A stretch of DNA of 64,000 nucleotides. Origin: Bolinopsis microptera (lineage: Eukaryota; Ctenophora; Tentaculata; Lobata; Bolinopsidae). The translations under genes were made by a program, and so were the position numbers. Numbering within the stretch: position 1 is the stretch's first letter; each line of letters starts with the position of its first letter. Shown here one piece after another: positions 11,940 through 21,500 of the stretch. The notes beneath the pieces are model-generated. The model saw nothing but the letters and a program-made list of their open reading frames with translations, was not told the origin of the DNA and ran no database searches. The stretch is taken from the NCBI RefSeq assembly GCF_026151205.1, contig NC_087082.1, positions 16,461,401 through 16,525,400 of the forward strand, written 5' to 3'.

Positions 11940-14900
11940 TCAGAACTTGAGCTCATTTGTGGCAAAATTAAGCTCACACCAATCAAGTGTATCATGCTTG
12001 AATTGCAATTCTCGTAAGGCAATTTTCAATATATTCTTAAACCCGTTTGTCGGAGTATTAAAACTTATCTTACTTGATGTTTGTCGACAGCTGTTCCACA
12101 TGTAGGATGATTGGTAGATGAATTGTGAGGATGGTTGTGATGTAATGAAATAATCCTCTCGTCGTGGTGACCTGTTAAATGATGAGTACAGTGATAATGG
12201 TTCCTCTAACTTATTAATTTTGAATAGTTCTAAGAGACAAGTGTACTTGTACAGATTGTGGACCGTCAACAACCTGTGGGTTTTAAACAAGGGCTTGGAG
12301 TGTTCTTTTTGGTAAAAGTCCACCCCCAGTCTTTGCTTATCAACAGGTCGTGTTCGGGCACACGTTTTAAACTTCTCTAGGTAAGCTTCTCTATCCCCAA
12401 ACAGAATTCTTATACACTTTTTCTGTGTTTTAAAGATAGGTTCAAGTCGGTTATTGCTAATACCACCCCACACAGATATTCCAAATCCTAAATGTGATTC
12501 AAATAGAGTATGATATAAATCCTTATAATACTGCTTTGGGACAATGTGTCGTATTCTGCACAGCTTTCCTACTTCGCATTTAAGTTTTGAGTTAAGTGAC
12601 TGCGTATGTGATTTCCAGTTAAGTTGGTCGTCAATAATAACGCCTAGAAATTTAGCTTCTTGAACTCTTTTAATAACTACATTATTTAAAGTTAGTATGT
12701 TCTCGTCATTTTCTACTTCCTCTTTGGCCCGTGAGGGTTTAAAATGAATAAAACAACATTTCTTAATGTTAATATGTAATAAGTTTAGTTTCATATACTT
12801 GTACACAAATGATAGAACTTCATTTCCTTTTTCGTATAGTCTTTTGACACATGTGTCTTCTATAAATATGTTAGTGTCGTCGGCAAATAGTATAAACTTT
12901 CCTATAATTGATGAGTTACGGATGTCATTAATATAAATAATAAAAAGTAAGGGACCAAGACAGCTCCCCTGCGGCACTCCATAGACTACTGGAAGTTTCT
13001 CGGATTCTTCACCTAATACCGAGACATACTGGTATCTGTTCGACAGGTAACTTGCTATAAGGTTATTTGCATTTCCACGGATTCCATAATTTTCTAACTT
13101 ATGCAGTAACTTTTCATGTGATATTGTATCAAAGGCTTTACTAAGATCAATAAATATTCCAAGAACGTGTTGTTTTTTCTTGAGGCAAGATTCTACGTGG
13201 TTCACTGAGTAATTTAGGGCATAACTGGTCGAGTGATTTTTACGGAATCCGTACTGGTTTTCATATAAGGAGTTCTGTGAATGGAAGAAGCTGTATAATC
13301 TATTGAATATAATCTTTTCAAATATTTTACCAAACACAGCTAGCGTTGATACAGGTCTATAGTTTTCAAGGAGTTCCTGGTTATCTTTCTTGTAAATGGG
13401 ACTAATCCTTCCAACTTTAAGGTCATCTGGAAATATGCCATCCTTCATACATTCGTTATACAGTACAGTGAGTAGAGGAGTAACTATTTTAGAGGACTGC
13501 TTAATTACATGAATCGGTATGTCACTTGCCTTGCCATTTTTAAGTTCAGATATGATTTTGCTAACCTCGTCTGTTGTGCAGTCATGCATGTAAATGCTGG
13601 AAGTGTTTGAAAGCGGTAGATAATCATAGAAACTAGGTATACTGTTTATGTTAATTTGTCCAAGATCATTGTAAGCGGTATTTAGGTCAGAGGCTAATGA
13701 TACAAAATATTTATTGAATTCGTTTGCTATGATCCTTCTATTTGTTATCTTAACGTTGTCTATGGTGAACAGCGGCTTTATTTCACGCCGCCGTTTACCT
13801 CTTATACGATTTATTAGTTCCCAGGTCTTTTTACTATCACCGCTATTTTCAGCAAATTTACCAGAGAAGTATTCTGTTTTCACAGTTTGACGTGTTTTCT
13901 TTAGGACTTTTCTGTATTCTTTGTAGATAAGGTAGCGACTACGTTTTAGTGAGCATTCAGGGCACTGGCAAATGCCGCCCTTGTTATCAGTTTCCCCGAG
14001 TTTACATTTTCTATTTCTTATCTCAACCCAATTTTCGTACAGTTTATGCTGATTATTAATTGAGCAAATGAGACCGGGAGTTATCCAAGGGTTAACCTGA
14101 ACAGTTCTCTTAGAGGTTTTCGGGGTCTCTAATTTAAACGATTTTTCGACGCAGTTTTTGTAAGTGTCATGGAATTCAGTAAAGTTATGGATTGTTTTAG
14201 TTTTAAGCTCATCTTCAAGATCCACTAGGAAGCCGTTAACATTTGATTGACAGAAGTCGTAATATTGTTTAAAAGAAGTTTTTTCAGAGTTGACTTCAAC
14301 ATTCCAGTTAAATGTGTTAAAAATAGGTGAGTGATGAGTTATTCGTTCTTTTAGGGTGCCTGAAGTAATCACATTCTCAATATCGTTAGTAATAATGTTA
14401 TCTATGCAGGATGCTTTACAGCCTGGTTTTTCGTGGGTAACAATAGATATTAACGGACAAAATCCTTTACTGAATAATATTTCTTCATATTTTTGAACAT
14501 TTTTGTTATCTTTATCATGAAGATCGATATTAAAGTCTCCAGCTAGATAACTAAACTTCGGCATGTGATCAAGAAGGTTAGAAAGTTCAACTAGAGCTTG
14601 GGAAATACAGCCACTTGGTGGACGATACAAAACACCTACATTAACAGGTTGATCTTCGTTACTTAATGATAAGACAAGTATTTCTAGATGTTCTGTGACT
14701 TGTGATATATTCTCAATTACAGTAGCATTTAATTTATCGTCAACATAAAGGGCTACTCCAGTGCCCTTTTGTTTGTTAGGTGCTGTGTCCTGATAGTAAC
14801 TATTATAACCGTCGAGCTGAAATAGATTGCTTAATTCTTTTCCAGTGTTGGTTTCAGCTAGGGCTATTACGGAGAATTTTGTTTTGTACCTACAGGTTTC

Positions 14901-15293
14901 AATGGCAAGGTTGTCAAAATTTGATTTATTTCCATCAATATTTTGAAAGAGAATAGATGATTGTTTCTTTACTTGGTTGCAGAGAATATTTGTAAGGTCA
15001 GATGCAGTGTATGAGTTACAATCATTTAAAGTATTTGAGATTTTGGTTGTGTATTCGTCTAGGTTGTTGTCGTCGTCGTCATTGTCAGTGAGTAGTTTAA
15101 ATGGGTTGTATTTAACCTTGTCTAAATGGATACAACGAGTACAGTAAAACTCATTAGATTGGCTATTTGGATTTGATTTGCGATAGCATTTATGGTGCAT
15201 TATGCAGTCACAGTGAAAACATTCAACTATTGTTTGGCCGATGACTATGTTCTTAGAACAGACAGGACATACCTCCTTAATGAGGGGAGTCAT
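11940..15293 (-). CDS. LINE ORF2: PHD-like finger, APE endonuclease, reverse transcriptase
   Basis: A 1117-aa intact ORF. Residues 9-54 form a C4HC3 PHD-like finger (C9, C12, C25, C28, H33/H34, C36, C51, C54). Residues ~115-335 are an APE-type endonuclease (FQNIDGNKSNFDNL, ALAETNT, GVLYRPPSG, LAGDFNIDLHD, THHSP), which nicks target DNA. The reverse transcriptase follows (ENYRPVSTLAVFGKIFEKI, GIFIDLSKAFDTISHEKLL, YGVPQGSCLGPLLF, and the catalytic LFADDTN near residue 800). Domain order fits the CR1/L2/jockey group. It starts at an ATG that overlaps the ORF1 stop (ATGA). No stops or frameshifts interrupt it, so the copy may be young. The 3' UTR lies to the left; its end is not identified. Confidence 0.93.
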   Translation of the reverse strand: MTPLIKEVCPVCSKNIVIGQTIVECFHCDCIMHHKCYRKSNPNSQSNEFYCTRCIHLDKVKYNPFKLLTDNDDDDNNLDEYTTKISNTLNDCNSYTASDLTNILCNQVKKQSSILFQNIDGNKSNFDNLAIETCRYKTKFSVIALAETNTGKELSNLFQLDGYNSYYQDTAPNKQKGTGVALYVDDKLNATVIENISQVTEHLEILVLSLSNEDQPVNVGVLYRPPSGCISQALVELSNLLDHMPKFSYLAGDFNIDLHDKDNKNVQKYEEILFSKGFCPLISIVTHEKPGCKASCIDNIITNDIENVITSGTLKERITHHSPIFNTFNWNVEVNSEKTSFKQYYDFCQSNVNGFLVDLEDELKTKTIHNFTEFHDTYKNCVEKSFKLETPKTSKRTVQVNPWITPGLICSINNQHKLYENWVEIRNRKCKLGETDNKGGICQCPECSLKRSRYLIYKEYRKVLKKTRQTVKTEYFSGKFAENSGDSKKTWELINRIRGKRRREIKPLFTIDNVKITNRRIIANEFNKYFVSLASDLNTAYNDLGQININSIPSFYDYLPLSNTSSIYMHDCTTDEVSKIISELKNGKASDIPIHVIKQSSKIVTPLLTVLYNECMKDGIFPDDLKVGRISPIYKKDNQELLENYRPVSTLAVFGKIFEKIIFNRLYSFFHSQNSLYENQYGFRKNHSTSYALNYSVNHVESCLKKKQHVLGIFIDLSKAFDTISHEKLLHKLENYGIRGNANNLIASYLSNRYQYVSVLGEESEKLPVVYGVPQGSCLGPLLFIIYINDIRNSSIIGKFILFADDTNIFIEDTCVKRLYEKGNEVLSFVYKYMKLNLLHINIKKCCFIHFKPSRAKEEVENDENILTLNNVVIKRVQEAKFLGVIIDDQLNWKSHTQSLNSKLKCEVGKLCRIRHIVPKQYYKDLYHTLFESHLGFGISVWGGISNNRLEPIFKTQKKCIRILFGDREAYLEKFKTCARTRPVDKQRLGVDFYQKEHSKPLFKTHRLLTVHNLYKYTCLLELFKINKLEEPLSLYSSFNRSPRREDYFITSQPSSQFIYQSSYMWNSCRQTSSKISFNTPTNGFKNILKIALRELQFKHDTLDWCELNFATNELKF

Positions 15294-16012
15294 GGTTGGT
15301 AACCATCCACGTGACCCTGACTAGCAGCAGCAGGAACAACAGGACCAGTTTCTCTTCCAGCAGTCGCATCCCTGTAGGATCTATCGTCTACCCTTGTGGA
15401 CCTCCTCTTCCTTTTGTCGATACCACCGTTAATCCTGAGAAGAACAGTGTTACGAATAAATTGACCTAACTTTGCTAGTCCCCTCCAGTTGAGGTGAAGG
15501 AAGTCCGGTTTTTGGTATTTGTTGAGGTCGCGAGAGAGAGAGCGGTCAAGGAGACCATCCCTATCACAGAACTCATCAAATCCATCCACATAACTGACAC
15601 CAAAATTGGACGGGAGCAGCCTACATCGAATCAAACTGTTAAAGTATATAAGCTTTCTATTTAAATCAGCACGTTTAGAAGGAATTGTTGGACAAACATA
15701 TACATGCACACCCGGATTAATAGATTGAATCTGGGCAATTTTTGAAACTAGATGGTTGTAGATTATATCAATATCGTTTTGGCTTTTTACATCTGTTTGT
15801 TTCAGGTCATTAACCCCACACAATATAACACAGTTTCTATAGCCACAGGACACATAAGGATCAATGCTATCGACAGTTGGGGCAAAGAATCGTTTTCCAG
15901 GAAGCCATTTGCCGAATGACTTGGCAGGATCAGAACCGAATTTCAGTCCGCCGGTGTTCGAGTCCCCAATTCTAGGATAGAATTTAAAATTTGGTTCTTT
16001 GTATGTTGTATT
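15290..16012 (-). CDS. LINE ORF1 with SGNH/GDSL-type esterase domain (5' truncated)
   Basis: The open frame, entered without an ATG right after a stop at 16013-16015, encodes 240 aa with SGNH-hydrolase blocks: RIGDSNTGGLKFG (block I), NCVILCGVNDL (block III, GxND) and PDFLHLNWRGL (block V, DxxH). Esterase-type ORF1 proteins are known from CR1/L2 LINEs. The C-terminus is basic then Gly/Ala-rich. The stop TGA overlaps the ORF2 ATG by 4 nt, suggesting coupled termination-reinitiation. No in-frame Met precedes block I, so the 5' end of ORF1 is truncated or frameshifted here. The true 5' end of the LINE was not found. Confidence 0.82.
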   Translation of the reverse strand, partial: NTTYKEPNFKFYPRIGDSNTGGLKFGSDPAKSFGKWLPGKRFFAPTVDSIDPYVSCGYRNCVILCGVNDLKQTDVKSQNDIDIIYNHLVSKIAQIQSINPGVHVYVCPTIPSKRADLNRKLIYFNSLIRCRLLPSNFGVSYVDGFDEFCDRDGLLDRSLSRDLNKYQKPDFLHLNWRGLAKLGQFIRNTVLLRINGGIDKRKRRSTRVDDRSYRDATAGRETGPVVPAAASQGHVDGYQP

Positions 16013-16015
16013 CTA

Positions 16016-16918
16016 GGAATTGTGTGTTATATATAAATGAATGTATGTTATAATCACCGAGTCTAGTAATTGTTTAAAAGAGTTCTCTGGCAGTTACGAA
16101 ACTCGAGAGACTGTGGGATACTGAAGGGAAAGGAAGCAGTTCTAACGAGCGCTTCTCAAACACAAGATTAGATTAGATTAAGATTAGATTAAGAATAATG
16201 ACATAAACATCATCACTAGTTTAAAACATTCTTTCTGATTTCCTCATTATCAGAACTGTGAACATTTCACAGCCTTCGTCATTAAAAAAAAAGGATATAT
16301 CTTGTGAACTTGGCTAGTATATATGAAACATTTGTCATGGAGTTGTAGAGGGAGTTATGTGCCTCGCCGGGCTAAAGTAGTGGATGTCCTTGCTGTACGG
16401 CAAGTTAAACAAGGAACTGAAACTACTAGGTTCCGTACAGACTCACCTCTGCACCCGTGTCAATATGTTCATTATATGCAAGCCTCTTGATTTATAATGT
16501 ATAAAACGAAGATTCAGAGGATACATCGAAAATAAATAAACTTTTCATAAATTCACGGTCTATCTCATAGTTCATAGTATAATTAAAATTTTAAATACAT
16601 TACTCGGCATGTGATAGGGTTGAACATTAATGATTTACTGGCTTCGATGTACAGATATTAGAATTATGTTTTCGGTTAAACATTTATGATTTACTGGCTT
16701 CTATGTATAAATATTAAAGTTACAGTGCATTGATTCAGGAAAATGATATCTTTGATATTATTTTGCAAAGTAATTGTTTCTTTGTCACAATAAGATGTTT
16801 ATTTCTGAAAATTCAAATACTTATTATACCCCTCATGCTCCGAAGTAAATTGCTTACTATATTATGATTGTGCTTTATATTACAATTACCATAGGATGCA
16901 GTTTCATCACCAAGAATA
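16016..16918. other. Spacer between LINE and hydrolase gene
   Basis: About 900 bp, AT-rich. It contains a short (GATTA)-rich run at 16166-16196 and a two-copy tandem repeat of about 60 bp at 16615-16722 (GATTTACTGGCTTC shared). The promoter and perhaps a noncoding first exon of the hydrolase should lie here: GGATGCAG just before 16901 looks like a 3' splice site. Nothing else was recognised. Confidence 0.35.
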
Positions 16919-18115
16919 ATGTTCAAAGCATCATCACACTCCAAACAAATCAGATTCGACTGTCATCCTATTTTCTCAAAATGGGGAAAACCCAATATCT
17001 ATGGATCAGGTAAACTGTATGATTTTACATTAAAAGAAAGCAAGTGTCAACACAAATCCACTGGACCTGCCCTTCTCACATACAGTCCTGCCATAGCATT
17101 ACCACTTTGCCGGAAAATGGATGAATTAAACAAGCCAATGAATCTAAATTACAAGCGACATCTCCTTGAAATGCAAGATGGGGGTAAAGTCGGGGTTGAT
17201 GAGGTTACTGACAGTTCTATATCAAACGTAAATTACCCTAACATTTTATACATGCCTGCTGGGGGAGTTACATCATATTCCCCTCGCAGTAAAATATGGT
17301 CTTCTTGGTTTTTGGAGGCAGGTTATCCTCGGGTGTTTATATGGAACCGAAGATGTTTTAGTAAGGTCCCTCAACACAGTCCTCAAATCAGTATTCCCTA
17401 TGGACAGTATAATGATATTCATGGTGTTATGGATTATCTTTCAGACTATCTACCCAATGAGAAATGGATAATTATAGGAAGTTGCTTTGGTGCGCAATTT
17501 GTCTTAGATTTCTTCAGTCAGTCGTCATCTGATAGACATGACATATTAGGGGGAATCGTTGACGGCTTTCAGTTCAGTGGGAAAACGTTTTTAAAGGGGA
17601 TGCATACAACAACATCGTTGCTTTTTAAAGCAGCACGGAAGTTAATGGGGGAGAGTTTTGTTGATGCTGCATTGAACCATGCTGCTGATAAAGATATCTA
17701 CAACCAAGTGTCTCATTTAGTAGATAGAAAGAAGTTCAAGGGTATTGATTTTTCTACAGCAAGTTGTTCAAAACTCATTACCGAGGAATTGTTATGTAAA
17801 ATATGCCCTGATGCTCCATTTAGCAATGAAGAGGAGTATTATGCTATGACAAGCCCTTACTATGATGAAAATCACAAACACTTCCTCAATATCAAGAAGC
17901 CTGTAGCTATGATTTTATCACAAGATGATCCATTTTCCCCTTTTGATTTGAATACGATAGAAATCCTGAAAGAAAATCCTAATCTGTGTTTGTGGCTCTA
18001 TCCAGGAGGTGGTCATATAAGTTTTACTGAAAAGCTATTTCCGTATACATCATACCTTAAAGACGTCTATTTGGAAAATGCAAATTTGTTGATTAGAAAA
18101 CAGGATGAATTATGA
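16919..18115 (+). CDS. Alpha/beta hydrolase (ABHD/YheT-like) with Cys nucleophile
   Basis: A 398-aa uninterrupted ORF. The pattern from residue ~108 fits the ABHD1/2/3-YheT branch: ILYMPAGGVTSYSP (oxyanion region), GYPRVFIWNRRCFS (usually NxRGxS), IPYGQYNDIHGVMDYL, then the nucleophile elbow WIIIGSCFGAQFVLDFF. Here G-x-S-x-G is replaced by G-S-C-F-G, placing Cys where Ser normally sits. The acid (SQDDPFSPFD) and the histidine (YPGGGHISF) are present, so a Cys-Asp-His triad is possible. No signal peptide or clear membrane anchor is seen, and the first ~100 residues have no recognised domain. An AATAAA follows at 18140-18145. Substrate unknown. The gene lies 350 bp upstream of the adaptor start in the same direction. 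Lack of introns suggests an old retrocopy, but it is intact. Confidence 0.8.
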   Translation: MFKASSHSKQIRFDCHPIFSKWGKPNIYGSGKLYDFTLKESKCQHKSTGPALLTYSPAIALPLCRKMDELNKPMNLNYKRHLLEMQDGGKVGVDEVTDSSISNVNYPNILYMPAGGVTSYSPRSKIWSSWFLEAGYPRVFIWNRRCFSKVPQHSPQISIPYGQYNDIHGVMDYLSDYLPNEKWIIIGSCFGAQFVLDFFSQSSSDRHDILGGIVDGFQFSGKTFLKGMHTTTSLLFKAARKLMGESFVDAALNHAADKDIYNQVSHLVDRKKFKGIDFSTASCSKLITEELLCKICPDAPFSNEEEYYAMTSPYYDENHKHFLNIKKPVAMILSQDDPFSPFDLNTIEILKENPNLCLWLYPGGGHISFTEKLFPYTSYLKDVYLENANLLIRKQDEL

Positions 18116-18139
18116 TCTACATTCTACATTGCATGGTGA

Positions 18140-18145
18140 AATAAA
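18140..18145 (+). terminator. Polyadenylation signal of the hydrolase gene
   Basis: AATAAA begins 25 bases after the stop codon of the alpha/beta hydrolase ORF. Nothing shows the actual cleavage site. Confidence 0.5.
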
Positions 18146-18468
18146 ATCGTTGAATGAAGCATAGATAATTATTCAGATATTTTTGTTCAAGATCCGTTTA
18201 TCAACTTTAATAACTTTAGGCTTACGTAGTTTGAATTGTTTGTTATTAAAATTTTTATTATTAAAATTGTTTATTGTTAACATTGTTTATTATTAAAATT
18301 AACTGTAAGGCACATAATTTAAATCTTCAATATATTGTTATGAGTATTTTGATGGATATTTTATGGATGTTTTATGGATATTATTGATGATCTTATGTAT
18401 GCCAATTTAATTATTATATAATCAAGTTTATTTTGATTAGGGAGATGGTGTAAGAATTAAAAAGCCTT

Positions 18469-18537
18469 ATGTCGAAGCGTGTTGTGGATTGGACATCCCC
18501 GGATGTTATGGTTTGGCTCACCAAAAACATGAATAAG
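18469..18537 (+). CDS. Adaptor exon 1: start of SAM domain
   Basis: Encodes 23 residues, MSKRVVDWTSPDVMVWLTKN and three more, ending phase 0 at AATAAG|GTGAGT. The W-x-x-x-D-V-x-x-W-L spacing is the first helix of a SAM domain. It is separated from exon 2 by a 14.6-kb intron full of transposons. The 5' UTR lies in the 350 bp after the hydrolase gene. Confidence 0.75.
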
Positions 18538-21500
18538 GTGAGTTTTAACAAGCTAGTACTTGTTATCAATGAAATGTTTGACTGTTTTTACTGAAAAATG
18601 GCTTAATTTGTATCATTCTAATCTCTAAAACCCTATTTTTACTAATGAATGTTGATTATTATTGACAGTATAGGTAGGGTGAACGATTTCAGCCATCTAA
18701 AAATTATCTTGAGACCCAGAAATTCTGGTTGGAATCACAAATACGTTAGATTTGTTTTTGTGCCACCACCCACCGTGATTAATGCTTATGATTGAATACA
18801 ATTTCATGTATGTTTTCATTAGCTAAATTCTCAAGAACTATTTCACTTCTTACAGTGCTTAGTGACTTAACTATTTCTTATCGTAGGTACTATAATAACT
18901 ATAATCCATACTTTTAATTGAAATAGCAATTAATTATTTGCACTGATTATCATGGTACATAAATACATTACCTGAAAGCACCTCTTTACAATATCTTAAA
19001 ATTCATTTTGTTTCTAGAGTAATGCCGCAAAAGAAATATGACAATTTTATTCACTGTTCTACAATCTACTCGAAATACGGAATTTAAACGGGATTTCAAT
19101 ACCTAATCAAAAATATAATTTGGACAAACTGGGGTTATTTTGAGGAAAGATCATGCTCTTAGCTGATGGATTAGCGTATATAACTCCACTTTTGATCTAT
19201 TTGACGGCCACTAATTATTTTCATAATTGCACAAGTTTTTTCCAAGGAGTGCGATTACAAAACTAATTGCACTGTTTTGAAAGCAACCGAAAACATATTC
19301 GGTGCGATTACAAAACTAATCGCACTGATTTTCTGAAAGATACTGTGAATTGTGATATATTAATAGCTTTCAGAGGTGATTTAACGGGTGGTACTTGGGT
19401 GGTCTGAAAATCCACAGCAGGCAAGCAAAACGTTCAAACAATCATCACAACTGCATATAATAGGGACGGGCCGATTCTCGGTCCATCCCATCCTAGCAGC
19501 CAATAGCAATCGATGAGTTATGTCACGTGACTCAGATCCGACCAATCACATAACAGGAGCAATGAGCATCGGACGGTTGTCGGTTATCCTATGTTTACTT
19601 TTCTTATCTGTATTTGACCCTCTGTTGAGGTGGTTATCAGACATTTTTGTGGAGCTACTAGATTGTACAAATCAACGGAGAGAGAGTCGGCGGATGACGT
19701 CACTTTTTTTCTCGGAGGAGGTTTCGGGTTGAAGTACGCTCTTCTTTGAGTTGCTCAGTGCTCTCAAAACAGTGCGATTAGTTCACGATCTCACTGTTTT
19801 TAGAGCAACTAACAACACAGTCCGTGCGATTATAAACTAATTTCACCGATTATATAACACCAGATGCGTGGAGTTATACGCGAATCTAACTGCTTGTATA
19901 ATACGATTACACCAGTTATTGCACTATGCTGCGCCTCGTGAAATAACAGCAATAATCGAACTCGGCTTCGCTGCGCCTCATGCAATTCATAGTGTAATCG
20001 CATTATATGCAGTTAGATTAGCGTATATAATTCGTATTATAATTCGTATTATAATTCGTATTATAATTCGTATTATAATTCGTATCATAATTCGTATTAT
20101 AATTCGCATTATAATTCGTATTATAATTCGTATTATAATTCGTATTATAATTCGTATTATAATTCGTATTATAATTTGTATTATAATTTGTATTATAATT
20201 CGTATTATAATTCGTATTATAATTAGTATGATGACTCCACTTCTGGCCTATTTAACGGCCACTTATATCTTTTGTCGGTTTTTCTTCCTCCAGGCTAAAT
20301 GAAACTTGTGACCAGACAGGGAGTGCGATTACAAAACTAATCGCACTGATTTTCTGGAAAAGTACTGTAATATCGTGTTACGCAATTTTCTGCCCATACG
20401 CTAACATAAGTTTACAATAGTTGCACGAGCGTAATAATACAGCTCAATAATACGGTGTCAATAAAGTAAATAGTGTAGTGATACATTGTGGAATGTGGGG
20501 CCAAAAGCAAAAGTGTGACAAGCTCACAAGCTTGTTTGCGTAGTCAGATGGTTATCAGCACCAGTTTTAATATGATAATGATAACATGTAATTCTACCCG
20601 AGAACTACCTAAGAACGTCTTTAAGATAAGCTCGCTGAAAGGAAGCAACGAGCACTGAACAGGTATGGAAAATAAAAGCGAATGTAAATTCTGCAGGTCT
20701 TCATATACTGTAGGTATTTATTCCGCTTCTAACATTACGGTAATGTACAACATCTAGACATGTTCCGAGAATTGTGTTTCCACTGGTATTAACACTACAT
20801 CACGTGTTTGGGACCCGGGTTTACGGATAATTAGGAATTTGTAGATTTGCAGATTAAAATATGTACAAATTTACAGATTTGCAGATCCATAGGTCTAGTC
20901 CATATTTCTTTTGAAACGTGACAGTGATTATGGGTTTTGATCAGTCAATACTCAGTATCAGCCAATCGGATGCCAGTATTTACGGTACTGGAATCCGATT
21001 GGTTAATAACAGTCACATGTCAGAAAAAAAACATGGTCCACCTCCCCACCAGTATCCACATCTACAGATTTATGGATTTTCAGATATATGAACCTGGCGT
21101 GTTTAACCTTTTTGCAGGATTCGTTTAATAAAGTGACCACTTTCTGACTTTCAGTTGTCTGAGGCAAAATGATAGTTAATATTTGGAGTTTGGTCTAGAC
21201 TTTATCCTATTTTATTTCTCCGCTAACACAGCACCAGATTTTAAAACTTTTAAAGCTTTCTTCTTTGATCATTAAAATGTAATTTTATGTTTACTTATGA
21301 CGAATAAAGTTACATAATAATACAAATAAGTTACATAATAATACAAAAAAGTTATAACAATGCTTACATTTACTTTTGTACGAACAGTGAAATTAACACC
21401 GTATACGTATGAAAAGTACTGACTAATCTGGTGGATTCGTGTAGTGTTTTTGAGTCTCATGATTTGATAGTTCTTTTATTCAAATTTCTGATTGTTTCTG

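Noticed and set aside
19868-20302. 144-aa ORF rich in IIR repeats
   Set aside because: Product of a 12-bp ATAATTCGTATT minisatellite.
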